A DNA stretch of 64,000 nt, taken from contig JAFUUZ010000054.1 of the NCBI GenBank assembly GCA_017471285.1, forward strand, positions 1-64,000. The letters are read 5' to 3'. A program made the position numbers and the translations under genes. Below, piece by piece: positions 40,101 to 48,233 of this stretch. The notes under the pieces are model-generated. The model searched no databases. It was not told where the DNA came from and saw only the letters and a list, made by a program, of their open reading frames with translations. The stretch is from Paludibacteraceae bacterium (GTDB taxonomy: Bacteria > Bacteroidota > Bacteroidia > Bacteroidales > Paludibacteraceae). Position 1 is the stretch's first letter, and the number at the start of each line of letters is the position of its first letter.

Positions 40101-41603
40101 TTATTTTCTCTCGATGTTAACCGTGATGCGTCCGAGGTTACGCATGATATGTTTCAACTCGTCGCGCATATAGCGATAGGTAGCGCCGCCGTGGAGGGCT
40201 TTGATCTTCTTCTCGCGGATGTCCAGATCCGGCTCTTCATCCATGATAGCAAACACTTCGTCTCTTCCCTCGAAGTCCACTTTCTCCAGCATCTCCCGCA
40301 GGTCCTCCCAGCTCTCACCGCCGTTAGTGATATCGAAGAGGCTGTCCGCCAACTGCGGATAAGCAGCCTGCATCTGTTCCTTAATAGTCTTTGCACGCGC
40401 GGCAGCCAGGCGGATGTTATACGCGAGCCGTCCGTCGAAGGAAGCAAAGCCCGTCACCTCGATGCGCGATATGCGGAGCGTAGTATCCGCCAATATTTCT
40501 CCCAAGGCATCCAGAATATCCGCCATCAGTTCGTCGTTCTCCAGGAACGAACGGTCCATCTTAGACACATCGACATCGAAATACAAGTATCCGTTGCGCG
40601 GACCGAGGCTCAGCACCTTATGCGCTATGACTTCCTCTACCGGCTCGTCCGTGGCAGGTTCCTCAGCCGGCATCTCTTCCACCGGCTCGGTCTTAGCTAT
40701 AGCCTGCTCTTCTTCCGCCGGCTGTTCCTCGCGCTTCGGCGCATGGTCCTTGGCAGCAGGCTCTTCTGCTACAGCGACCGCCTGTTCCGGCTCTTCCCGG
40801 GCGAGGGTGTAAGATGGTGCAAAACGGTCCTCTTGTGCAATCGTGTCCGTTTCAGATGCTGCCGCAGTTGCCACCGCAGTAGCTGCTGCAGCTGCCGCTG
40901 CTGTCTCTGCAGCGGTCTCCAGTTTCTCGCAGTCGCAACGGCGTGCAAGCGACTCCTCGTCGCCGCCCAGCGGGAAGACCAGATTGACGCCTATCTTCGG
41001 CAGCACCAGCCATCGTCCGCCTTGGGATTGCATATCGCCGCAATGCTTACATTCGTATTGCCGATACCATGCGTATCCGGCATCCACGCCGCCTTCCAGT
41101 TCAATGCTGAAATACGGTTTGATCGGGAAATGCCATCCACCGCTGGCACCCGCCATAGCGGCATGTCCCTCGTAACGCCCGTCCTTAACCTCCTTGTACA
41201 TCCAGCTCACGGGGTAGGCATCGCCCGCCACGTTGAACATCGCATAGGCGGCGTTGATAGAAACAAAGCCGCGGTTGAACACATTGCAGAACCAATATCG
41301 GGGAGCGACGCTGACCATGAGGTGGCGCCATTTGGGGAACTTGGTATCATCCAGCGGGAAGGGATTGAATCCCACGCCGAACTCCATACTCCATTTCGGC
41401 GCCATCTTCACCTCAAGCTGGAGGTTCGGCGTAGCGGCAGCGTCATAGAGCAAGTTGTTCTTGATCGCCACAACTTCATCCTTCGCCTCCCGTTTCACCT
41501 CTGTCGAGTCGGTCGCGCTCGCCATTGCGCACAGCGCGCGCGTAGGGATGAGCGACATTCCTAAAGTGAGCAAACCGAACAATATGTAGCGTAAATGAAT
41601 CAT
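40101..41603 (-). CDS. DUF3575 outer-membrane protein with OmpA-like C-terminal domain
   Basis: 500 residues. A signal peptide (GMSLIPTRALCA) precedes a DUF3575 beta-barrel-like part (about 45-220: VVAIKNNLLYDAAATPNLQLEV, SVAPRYWFCN). An Ala/Glu/Pro-rich linker covers about 225-340, and an OmpA-like domain follows (about 345-500: EVTGFASFDGRLAYNIRLAAARA). Such proteins head type V fimbria loci in Bacteroides and probably connect the outer membrane with peptidoglycan. It is the first gene of the fimbrial operon and has a promoter at 41665-41695. Confidence 0.85.
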   Translation of the reverse strand: MIHLRYILFGLLTLGMSLIPTRALCAMASATDSTEVKREAKDEVVAIKNNLLYDAAATPNLQLEVKMAPKWSMEFGVGFNPFPLDDTKFPKWRHLMVSVAPRYWFCNVFNRGFVSINAAYAMFNVAGDAYPVSWMYKEVKDGRYEGHAAMAGASGGWHFPIKPYFSIELEGGVDAGYAWYRQYECKHCGDMQSQGGRWLVLPKIGVNLVFPLGGDEESLARRCDCEKLETAAETAAAAAAATAVATAAASETDTIAQEDRFAPSYTLAREEPEQAVAVAEEPAAKDHAPKREEQPAEEEQAIAKTEPVEEMPAEEPATDEPVEEVIAHKVLSLGPRNGYLYFDVDVSKMDRSFLENDELMADILDALGEILADTTLRISRIEVTGFASFDGRLAYNIRLAAARAKTIKEQMQAAYPQLADSLFDITNGGESWEDLREMLEKVDFEGRDEVFAIMDEEPDLDIREKKIKALHGGATYRYMRDELKHIMRNLGRITVNIERK

Positions 41604-41664
41604 TATATTTATCTTTTTTGCACCTTACATGTTGTGAATGCCTACGCGGCATTAAAAGCGAGCG

Positions 41665-41695
41665 CAAAATTATTAAAAATTTTACACTCGTGCAA
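41665..41695 (-). promoter_or_regulatory. Promoter of the fimbrial operon
   Basis: Minus-strand TTG (41693-41695), 20 bp, TAATTTTG (41665-41672). About 55-60 bases of leader to the DUF3575 gene. Confidence 0.65.
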
Positions 41696-41743
41696 TAGTA
41701 AAGAGCAATTATTGCTTTAAAGTTAAGAAAAAAGCACTATTTT

Positions 41744-42976
41744 TTACGAATTATCAATATCAGACTCCCATTCTGATGGTGTGATTCCCGTTTCTCTGAC
41801 GAAAGTACGAGAGAAGACCACGGGTGAAGAGAAGCCGGATTGCTCCGCAATATCCTGGATTTTCATATCGGGATACTCGCGCATCAGGCGCTTTGCTTCT
41901 TCGATGCGGTAGTTAGCCACGAACTGGTAGAAATTGCATCCGTACTCCGTCATAATGAACTGGGAGAGATAGGTCCTGTTCATCGGCAATACCTGCATGA
42001 GGTCGGTGAGCCGGAAGTCCTTGTTGAGATAAGGTTTCTCCTTCTCCATCCATTCATCCAGGCGTGCGCGGTTGGAAGAACTGTCCGGAGCCGGCAGTTG
42101 CGTCTCGGCATCAGACGTAGAGGCAGCGATGGAGGCTTTGGACAGCTCCCGTTCCTCTTCTTTTATCTTCTCCCATGGGTCCGGACGGAAGAAGATCTTC
42201 TCCGTGCTATAGAAAAGGAGGAAGAAGAGGAGCCACATCTGGGTGAAAGCGTAGGTAGGAACATTGGAGAAGCACATATAGGCAAACGAGCACCCGACGA
42301 TAAAGACCATGATCAGATAGCGCACCACCCACTGGAAATCTATATCATCCATGGAGGCGAAGTTCGCCTCGCACCACTCGCGATAGACATGCACATGGCG
42401 GAAGAGCATAAACAGGATATAGAGCGGATAGATTGCCAAGAGCCATCTGAGGTCTATATCCAGCCACCAGTCCAACGCTCCGACGAGAACAACAGGAGCA
42501 AGCTGCGCGAAGGCTTTTTTCCACGTGAGCCACCCGGGCCGGAGGAACTCGGCGGGATAGACCATCAGCATCCATGCGAGGATATCTCCGAGGACAAACT
42601 CCCATCCCTGGAGGCTGAAAATGCCGTCCGCTATCTCCGGCGCATCGCTCCTGTATCTTGCTATGAGTCCGCCAACCGTGATCAGCGTCCATGCCAGCAT
42701 GATCCCCGCCATAATCTTACGCATGCGTTTGCCCTCATGGTGGCGCCAGAGGAGATAAGCGCTACCGCCGCAGAGGGTAATGATCATCGTATAGGGGGTA
42801 GGCAAGATGATAGAATGGAACATATTCACGGGAATAAGCGGCGTGAGCATATTGCTGACAATCACCACCACCGACAAGACAAGTCCGAAGATTATTTCGT
42901 CCTTATAGTCGTAATAAAATTCGCGAAGGGGGTTTTTACCCCCCCCCCGTCTGGTAATTCGCTGATTTTCTTGCAT
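41744..42976 (-). CDS. Membrane-bound AraC-family regulator with a G10 tract
   Basis: 410 residues. About seven hydrophobic segments between residues 28 and 272 (IIFGLVLSVVVIVSNML, WLLFFLLFYS) precede a charged linker and a C-terminal AraC HTH pair (about 320-405: FRLTDLMQVLPMNRTYLSQF, MKIQDIAEQSGFSSPVVFSR). This membrane-plus-AraC layout is common in Bacteroidales. It lies immediately upstream of, and on the same strand as, the fimbrial operon, so that operon is the obvious target (inference). Codons 10-13 form a run of ten G. A slip of one base would put the remaining 397 codons out of frame. Frame is open as assembled. Confidence 0.9.
   Translation of the reverse strand: MQENQRITRRGGGKNPLREFYYDYKDEIIFGLVLSVVVIVSNMLTPLIPVNMFHSIILPTPYTMIITLCGGSAYLLWRHHEGKRMRKIMAGIMLAWTLITVGGLIARYRSDAPEIADGIFSLQGWEFVLGDILAWMLMVYPAEFLRPGWLTWKKAFAQLAPVVLVGALDWWLDIDLRWLLAIYPLYILFMLFRHVHVYREWCEANFASMDDIDFQWVVRYLIMVFIVGCSFAYMCFSNVPTYAFTQMWLLFFLLFYSTEKIFFRPDPWEKIKEEERELSKASIAASTSDAETQLPAPDSSSNRARLDEWMEKEKPYLNKDFRLTDLMQVLPMNRTYLSQFIMTEYGCNFYQFVANYRIEEAKRLMREYPDMKIQDIAEQSGFSSPVVFSRTFVRETGITPSEWESDIDNS
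42939..42948 (-). repeat. Homopolymer C10/G10 tract inside the AraC-type gene
   Basis: Ten consecutive C on the plus strand (G on the coding strand) at codons 10-13, with GGGGG at 42928-42932 able to pair with it as a hairpin. Tracts of this kind are classic slipped-strand phase-variation sites. Confidence 0.85.
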
Positions 42977-43027
42977 TTACAGTCATTGCTTGATGCTTCC
43001 ATTAGCGTCATTGTTGTTTTTCGACTG

Positions 43028-43065
43028 CAAAATTACACATTTTTTTTGATATAGGCAATAGCAAA
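43028..43065 (-). promoter_or_regulatory. Promoter of the AraC-type regulator
   Basis: Minus-strand TTTG (43062-43065), then TATATCAAAAAAAA, then TAATTTTG (43028-43035). Confidence 0.75.
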
Positions 43066-43079
43066 GTGTATTTTTTCAG

Positions 43080-43111
43080 CAAAAAAAAGACCCACGGGAG
43101 CGTGAGTCTTC
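43080..43111 (-). terminator. Terminator after the beta-propeller lipoprotein
   Basis: Minus-strand AAGACTCACG, CTCC, CGTGGGTCTT then a T-run; 25 bases after the stop. Confidence 0.85.
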
Positions 43112-43135
43112 TTATAGAAAAGTATGTTATTTCTC

Positions 43136-44260
43136 TCATTCGACCTTTCTGCCATCGAGTGTATAAAGACCTTCGGCAGAGCGGACGTAGAGGGTAGTGC
43201 CAAGCATAATGAGGCGATTTACCATTTGGTCATTTACTATCGGGTCATTGATCCCTTCGGGCCATTTGCGGGTGTATTTATAGATAGGCGGGTTGCCGTC
43301 ATCGGCGTCGGAGGTGGTATAGAAGGTATTGTTGTCGAGCCAGCAGATAGCTTCTCCCTGCCATTCGTAGGAATAGCATTTGAGGGGTTGTGGTTGGCGC
43401 GCCAGCGCCTCCGGTACGGTCTCGCCTTCCTGACGCTCCCAATAGAGGATCCACGAATAGGTAGCGACGATATTATTATGGTTCTTGATAAGGATATGCC
43501 TGCCGTCGGGTGATATATCCGCTCCGGTGACGAGGTGGAAGCCTTTGTAGGGCTGGTTCTTCTCGCTATAGCCGAGGTCGGAGCGTACGCCGAGATCGCA
43601 GATATAGGTCAGGGTCTGGGGCTCGTCTCCGTAGTCGAGGCGGAAAGGCATAGAGAAGACCTGGCAGACATTATAATAGACCTTGGTGATGATAAAGATC
43701 GTTTGGGTCAAGTTATCATACATCAGCGCTTCGCAGTTATGCTTCTTGCCGTCGGGATAGGCGAACTTGATATTACCGGGCGTGAGGGTTATCTCCGGCG
43801 TGTTGACGGGATCGATAGCCGGTTCTTCGAAATAGATGACGGAATAGTTGCCGTCCGTCTCCTCATTATCGCCGAAAGCGCCTATGAAGAGGTAGTCCGT
43901 GCCCTCATACACGCCTCCGGAGAGGTCCTCCCAATCCCAGCGGATGGATTTAGGGAATTTCACTTTGCAGGCGCGCTCCGCACCTTTCTCATCGGTAGCG
44001 ATGATATAATTGGAGCGCTCGTCGCTCTGCATCCATATATATCCCGGCGTGACGCGGGAGCAGGCGATGCCGGAGACCTCGATGATGTTTTTGGCGATAT
44101 CCAGCGTGCCGCATTGTCTGCGGGTCCAGTCGGTGTTCCAAGCCAGTGTGTCGCCGTTATAGACGAGTTGGGGAGCTGCCTCGCACGAGGATAGACCGCC
44201 TATGGCTAAAAGAGCCAAGACCGCTACGCTCCAAGATAAAAGACAAGGGAACTTTTTCAT
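43136..44260 (-). CDS. Lipoprotein, beta-propeller-like
   Basis: 374 residues. Lipoprotein signal MKKFPCLLSWSVAVLALLAIG with lipobox GLSSC. The body has repeated blade-like segments (GYIWMQSDERSNYIIATDEKG, DYLFIGAFGDNEE, NCEALMYDNLTQTIFIITK, GADISPDGRHILIKNH), compatible with a six-bladed propeller. The C-terminal 20 residues (LYVRSAEGLYTLDGRKVE) recall the short C-terminal modules of the 58-64 kb genes. Just before it, INDPIVNDQMVNRLIM is encoded by the intergenic-type repeat CATTTGGTCATTTACTATC. Function unknown; last gene before a terminator. Confidence 0.7.
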   Translation of the reverse strand: MKKFPCLLSWSVAVLALLAIGGLSSCEAAPQLVYNGDTLAWNTDWTRRQCGTLDIAKNIIEVSGIACSRVTPGYIWMQSDERSNYIIATDEKGAERACKVKFPKSIRWDWEDLSGGVYEGTDYLFIGAFGDNEETDGNYSVIYFEEPAIDPVNTPEITLTPGNIKFAYPDGKKHNCEALMYDNLTQTIFIITKVYYNVCQVFSMPFRLDYGDEPQTLTYICDLGVRSDLGYSEKNQPYKGFHLVTGADISPDGRHILIKNHNNIVATYSWILYWERQEGETVPEALARQPQPLKCYSYEWQGEAICWLDNNTFYTTSDADDGNPPIYKYTRKWPEGINDPIVNDQMVNRLIMLGTTLYVRSAEGLYTLDGRKVE

Positions 44261-44293
44261 TTTCTTATTTTCTCATTATTTCATTTTCTCATT
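44258..44293. repeat. ATTTTCTC-type short tandem repeat spacer
   Basis: CATTTTCTTATTTTCTCATT and ATTTCATTTTCTCATTTGG: degenerate 7- to 8-mers fill the space between the two genes and reach both gene ends. A comparable tract (ATTTACGATTTAATCATTTACC) lies at 45166-45215. Confidence 0.65.
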
Positions 44294-45161
44294 TGGAGAG
44301 GGCGTACATGGCGAAGGCGGCGCAGCAGATACCGGCTATCTGGAGGGGGTTAGGGATCACCGAGAGGATGATAAGGGAGAGGAGCACCGTGACCATCGGG
44401 GATAGTCCTTCCATCGGGGAGACGATAACGGCTTTGCCGTACCGATAGGCATAGACGAGCGTCAGGGCACCTATCGAGTTGAGGATCTGGATACCGAAGC
44501 AGCCGCAGGATTTGGTGAGGGCTTCTTCGCCGGCGAAGAAAGCCGCTGCATCGCCGTTCATATAATACGCCACGGGGATGAGGATGAGTGCCGTGAGCGC
44601 CATCCAGACGAAGATAGACTCGGCGTCCATGGAGTTGTTAGCAAACTTCATGAAGAATCCCTGAATACCCCAGGCAAAGAGAACAAGCACGGCGAGCACT
44701 ATCCACAGCCATCCGGATACGGGGCTGCCTTCCTGGCCCGTCTCCAGCGAGAGGAGCAGGATAGCGATGAGCGCCACGACGATACCGGCTATCTGCCACC
44801 GTGAGGCTTTCTCCTTGAGGAAGACAGCGGCGAGGGTGATGACGATGACCGGCGACATGGAGATAAATGGATAGATGATATAGGAGGGTCCGAGTGTGAG
44901 CGCCTTGAAGAGCACCAGCTGGCCTCCCGCTCCGAGCAGACCTACCGTGCAGCCCAGCAGCGCCGATTTGGCGTCGTGCATGAACTTGCCTTTGTTGATA
45001 ACGAGCGCAACGATAGCGCAAGGGATCATCGATAGCGCCCAGAGGATATACACTACGGTATCAGGAATACCATTCTGGATCTGATAGCCGGAGAACGCTC
45101 CCCATACACCCCATGTGACTACGGTGATGAGGATAAAAAGAAGCCAAAGTTTGTCTTTCAT
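44289..45161 (-). CDS. EamA/DMT-family transporter
   Basis: 290 residues with about ten hydrophobic helices in two homologous halves (LWLLFILITVVTWGVWGAF; WLWIVLAVLVLFAWGIQGF), the layout of drug/metabolite transporters. It sits in the inner membrane and may export or import a small metabolite. The substrate is unknown. Its place between the GH31 gene and the propeller lipoprotein suggests co-transcription with the glycan locus; separation by repeat spacers leaves this open. Confidence 0.88.
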   Translation of the reverse strand: MKDKLWLLFILITVVTWGVWGAFSGYQIQNGIPDTVVYILWALSMIPCAIVALVINKGKFMHDAKSALLGCTVGLLGAGGQLVLFKALTLGPSYIIYPFISMSPVIVITLAAVFLKEKASRWQIAGIVVALIAILLLSLETGQEGSPVSGWLWIVLAVLVLFAWGIQGFFMKFANNSMDAESIFVWMALTALILIPVAYYMNGDAAAFFAGEEALTKSCGCFGIQILNSIGALTLVYAYRYGKAVIVSPMEGLSPMVTVLLSLIILSVIPNPLQIAGICCAAFAMYALSK

Positions 45162-45215
45162 AAAGCTATTTACGATTTAATCATTTACCATTTTGTCATT
45201 TATTTGACTACTTGG

Positions 45216-46778
45216 TTATTTTATTTTCTCGAAATACGGTAATCTCTCCAGCGGTACATCAATGCGATAGGTCTTGCCGCCGCGGTAGCGTTTGCCTTGG
45301 TCGTCACGCCACGTGCCTTTCGGCAGGCGCACTTCGCGTTCGAGGCGGGTGTCCACCACGGGCGCGACGAGGTATTTGTCGCCGAGCATGAACTGGTCCT
45401 TGCAGGTCTCGAATCCCTGGTGGGGGAACTGGTACTCCATGCAGCGGACGATGGGTTCGCCTGTTTGGGAGGCTTGGCGTGCATAACGCATGATATAGGG
45501 TCCGAAAGCGGCATGGAGTTTCGCCATGCGCCGTACGACGGCGAGGTTCTCCGGCGAGAGAATGCGCCAGGGCGCTACGGAGAACTGCATCATCGGCATG
45601 AGTGCATGCACTTGCGCCGAACGCACTATGAGAGCCTGATCAAACGCATCTTCGCTGATATCGAGGAACGCCGCCCATTGTCCGCCACCCACCATATCGG
45701 GGCAGGCGTAGGCGTAGCCCAGAAGCCCTGCGACGCACATCTGCGGGATAAGCTGGCGGACCGCATCCCAGCTGTAGTCCTTGTCGCCCAGACGCTGTAC
45801 GAGGGGCTGCCCGCCCATCTTCCAGCACGCGCGGTACTCATTGAAAGGGAAGGAGAGCCCGATCTTCGCCCACGAGGTAGTATGATCTACGTTCGTGGCT
45901 GAGGGGTCATAGGCTTTGAGAGGCGCGGAGGCATAGCAGTTGTTATCGCCGGCATCGAACTTAAAGCCGTCGATGCCGTAGCGCTCCTGCGCCTTACGGA
46001 GAACGGAGACGAAATAGTCCGCCGCCTCGGGGTTGGTGAGGTCATAGCAAGCGGAATAGCCGTTCCACCAGTTGAGGACCGCCGTACCGCCGTTGGCGTT
46101 GCGGAGCAGATAGCCTTTGGATTCCAGATCGCGGAACTCGGGCGAGTCGGGGCTGACGAAGGGACATATCCATACCATGACCTTGAAGCCGAGGGCATGG
46201 AGTTCGTCCATCATCCCTTTGGGATCGGGGAAACGCTCCGCCTTGAAATCGAAGTTGCCGTAATAGCGCTGCCAGTTGTCGTCTATCATGAGTACGCCGG
46301 CAGGGAAGCCGTTGTCGATGATGGCGTGGGCGTAGCGCAGTATATCCTCCTGGTTCTGGTTGTACATCAGTTCGATCCATGTGTTATACTGGGGCATGGT
46401 GAAGAAGAGGGTATCGGGCAGTTGTCCGTTAGCGGGGAAATACTTCGCCTGCGCCGCCATATAGGCATCGCGTAGGGTAGTACCGGCTTTGACGCGCTCC
46501 ATAGGCACGGAGGTCTCTATTCCGCCATCCTTGGCGGAAAACACAAACGCGCCGTCCGACCACATATATTCGCCCTCGGAAGAGAGGAAGAGAGGCACAA
46601 GCTGGTTATTGGCATCCTGGGTATTGAGGTCAAACGCAGGGAGGTCGGTATAAGGCTGCTCGTGGCCGAGGCCTACAGAGGCACCCCACCAGGATTGTCC
46701 CCAAAGTACTAAGGGACAAAGTACCAAGTACAAGACAAGGACGATTGGACGATTTACGATGTACGATTTATTTACCAT
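45216..46778 (-). CDS. Glycoside hydrolase family 31
   Basis: 520 residues. An (alpha/beta)8 barrel with YNTWIELMYNQNQEDIL and GVLMIDDNWQ. The nucleophile is D275 in GFKFDAGD and the acid/base is D361 in CPDMVGGG. GH31 members are retaining alpha-glucosidases, alpha-xylosidases or alpha-galactosidases; the short form here does not fix the substrate. The N-terminus MVNKSYIVNRPIVLVLYLVL acts as a signal peptide, yet its DNA is the intergenic-type repeat (AAATCGTACATCGTAAATCG and on). It probably acts in the periplasm on oligosaccharides taken up by the SusCD pair. Confidence 0.88.
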   Translation of the reverse strand: MVNKSYIVNRPIVLVLYLVLCPLVLWGQSWWGASVGLGHEQPYTDLPAFDLNTQDANNQLVPLFLSSEGEYMWSDGAFVFSAKDGGIETSVPMERVKAGTTLRDAYMAAQAKYFPANGQLPDTLFFTMPQYNTWIELMYNQNQEDILRYAHAIIDNGFPAGVLMIDDNWQRYYGNFDFKAERFPDPKGMMDELHALGFKVMVWICPFVSPDSPEFRDLESKGYLLRNANGGTAVLNWWNGYSACYDLTNPEAADYFVSVLRKAQERYGIDGFKFDAGDNNCYASAPLKAYDPSATNVDHTTSWAKIGLSFPFNEYRACWKMGGQPLVQRLGDKDYSWDAVRQLIPQMCVAGLLGYAYACPDMVGGGQWAAFLDISEDAFDQALIVRSAQVHALMPMMQFSVAPWRILSPENLAVVRRMAKLHAAFGPYIMRYARQASQTGEPIVRCMEYQFPHQGFETCKDQFMLGDKYLVAPVVDTRLEREVRLPKGTWRDDQGKRYRGGKTYRIDVPLERLPYFEKIK

Positions 46779-46789
46779 TGGGACATGTA

Positions 46790-48157
46790 TTATTCTACAT
46801 TGACGGTAGTCAGGTAGTTGTATCCCGTTTCTTCATCCCAACAATCCTGGTTTGCTAAACGAATAGAATAACGGGGATTATTGCGCAGACTCGGTTTTGG
46901 GTCCGGCAGGTTAAGATAGAGTTTGTACTCTCCGGCCTTCTTCGGCATAAAAGCAGCCTCCACATAAACCATCTCATCGGTGAACCAGAACCGCGGGTCA
47001 GAGTTTGGCACCACGGTATAGCGATCTTGGGAATCTTCAGTATTGATAAGGATGAACTCAATGTCACGCGGATTTTTGGGCGCAGCCCAGCCGACGTTCA
47101 CGAGCGAGAGTTTCGCCTTCAATTCCTCACCCACCTTTGGATTTTGTGTAGTAGCGATATCGCGTCCCTCGAAGCGGTAACCGATGCTGCGGTAAATCAA
47201 ATCCTGACAGCCTTCGTTTTTCCATCTGTTATGGGTGGGGCGATAATAATCCTTATTGAGATAGGAGATATGCATTTTCAAGAACTGGTCGAGCGTCTTC
47301 TCGCAGGACGCAATCGTAGTGTTCCCGCTGCCGGGACAAGACTCGCCACCATAAATCGTATATTTAGTCTCCGCCTCCCAATAGGCACGCAATTCAGAAT
47401 TATTGAAAGTACCCAAATCGCTTGCATCCGCCATGATGGCATCATCATGGGCAGCCAGACGTGCTTTCGGCGTACCACTAAACGCCTCAGCGCGCGTGAG
47501 TGTGTCTGCTATCGTCCAACCGTAACATTTCTGCTTGAAGCGCGGAGTACGGATACAGAGCATGCGCTCCTTCGGGAGTGCCTCCAGCAAGGCATCAAGC
47601 ACTTCACGACGGCTCGCAAAATCAGTAGCTTTGAAATAGGAAGTATAATACCATTCTCCCCATACGCCGATAAATCCAGCTTCCATGGTGTAGATCACAT
47701 CTACGTACTCCTGGAGAATGGGTTTGATTTGCTCTATATGTTGCAATATGAGTTCCTTTGGCGCCTCATGCGGAGTCTGGCTCTCATTATTGGTATATGC
47801 AAAACGAATGACGCCTTTACAGCCCCCGTCACGGAGTGCTTGCAGGCATTGGCGAACCACTTCGAGATACGACTCCGGGATGAGTGTTTCGCGGTAGTCC
47901 TCCATATAAAAATCACAATGAACAAGTGTATACCCTGCTTTGTAATACCCATTCACTAATCCTGCAGAAATAGGCGAAGGGTTCGCGCTATGGCATTCAT
48001 AAGCCTTATGGAGACCACGTTCGGGGTTATTGATCAATGTATCCAAGACGATTAACGACTCATGACGCAAACCATCCGACGGTTTAGGTTCATTGGTGTC
48101 ACATGCTGCGAAGAACAGCACGACAAGCAAAGTAAAAAGAGAAAGAAAGTTTCTCAT
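46790..48157 (-). CDS. DUF4832/DUF4874-type lipoprotein
   Basis: 455 residues from the ATG at 48155-48157. Lipoprotein signal MRNFLSLFTLLVVLFFAAC. Residues about 40-290 resemble a TIM-barrel DUF4874 (NNPERGLHKAYE, GVIRFAYTNN, GFIGVWGEWYYT). The remainder is a beta-sandwich like DUF4832 (KLSLVNVGWAAPKNPRDIEF, PKKAGEYKLYLNLPDP). These paired domains are common in secreted glycan-related proteins; catalytic activity is unproven. A terminator-like hairpin separates it from the upstream PKD lipoprotein. Confidence 0.8.
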   Translation of the reverse strand: MRNFLSLFTLLVVLFFAACDTNEPKPSDGLRHESLIVLDTLINNPERGLHKAYECHSANPSPISAGLVNGYYKAGYTLVHCDFYMEDYRETLIPESYLEVVRQCLQALRDGGCKGVIRFAYTNNESQTPHEAPKELILQHIEQIKPILQEYVDVIYTMEAGFIGVWGEWYYTSYFKATDFASRREVLDALLEALPKERMLCIRTPRFKQKCYGWTIADTLTRAEAFSGTPKARLAAHDDAIMADASDLGTFNNSELRAYWEAETKYTIYGGESCPGSGNTTIASCEKTLDQFLKMHISYLNKDYYRPTHNRWKNEGCQDLIYRSIGYRFEGRDIATTQNPKVGEELKAKLSLVNVGWAAPKNPRDIEFILINTEDSQDRYTVVPNSDPRFWFTDEMVYVEAAFMPKKAGEYKLYLNLPDPKPSLRNNPRYSIRLANQDCWDEETGYNYLTTVNVE

Positions 48158-48177
48158 AATTGAAAAAATAGAGATAA

Positions 48178-48225
48178 AAAAAAGCGCCAAAAGCGGCTGC
48201 TCCGAAGAACAGTCGCTTTGGCATA
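48178..48225 (-). terminator. Terminator or attenuator inside the glycan locus
   Basis: Minus-strand GCCAAAGCG-CTG and CAG-CGCTTTTGGC around TTCTTCGGAG, then GCTTTTTTTT. It follows the PKD lipoprotein gene and may reduce expression of the downstream GH31 part. Confidence 0.7.
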
Positions 48226-48233
48226 AAAGATGA

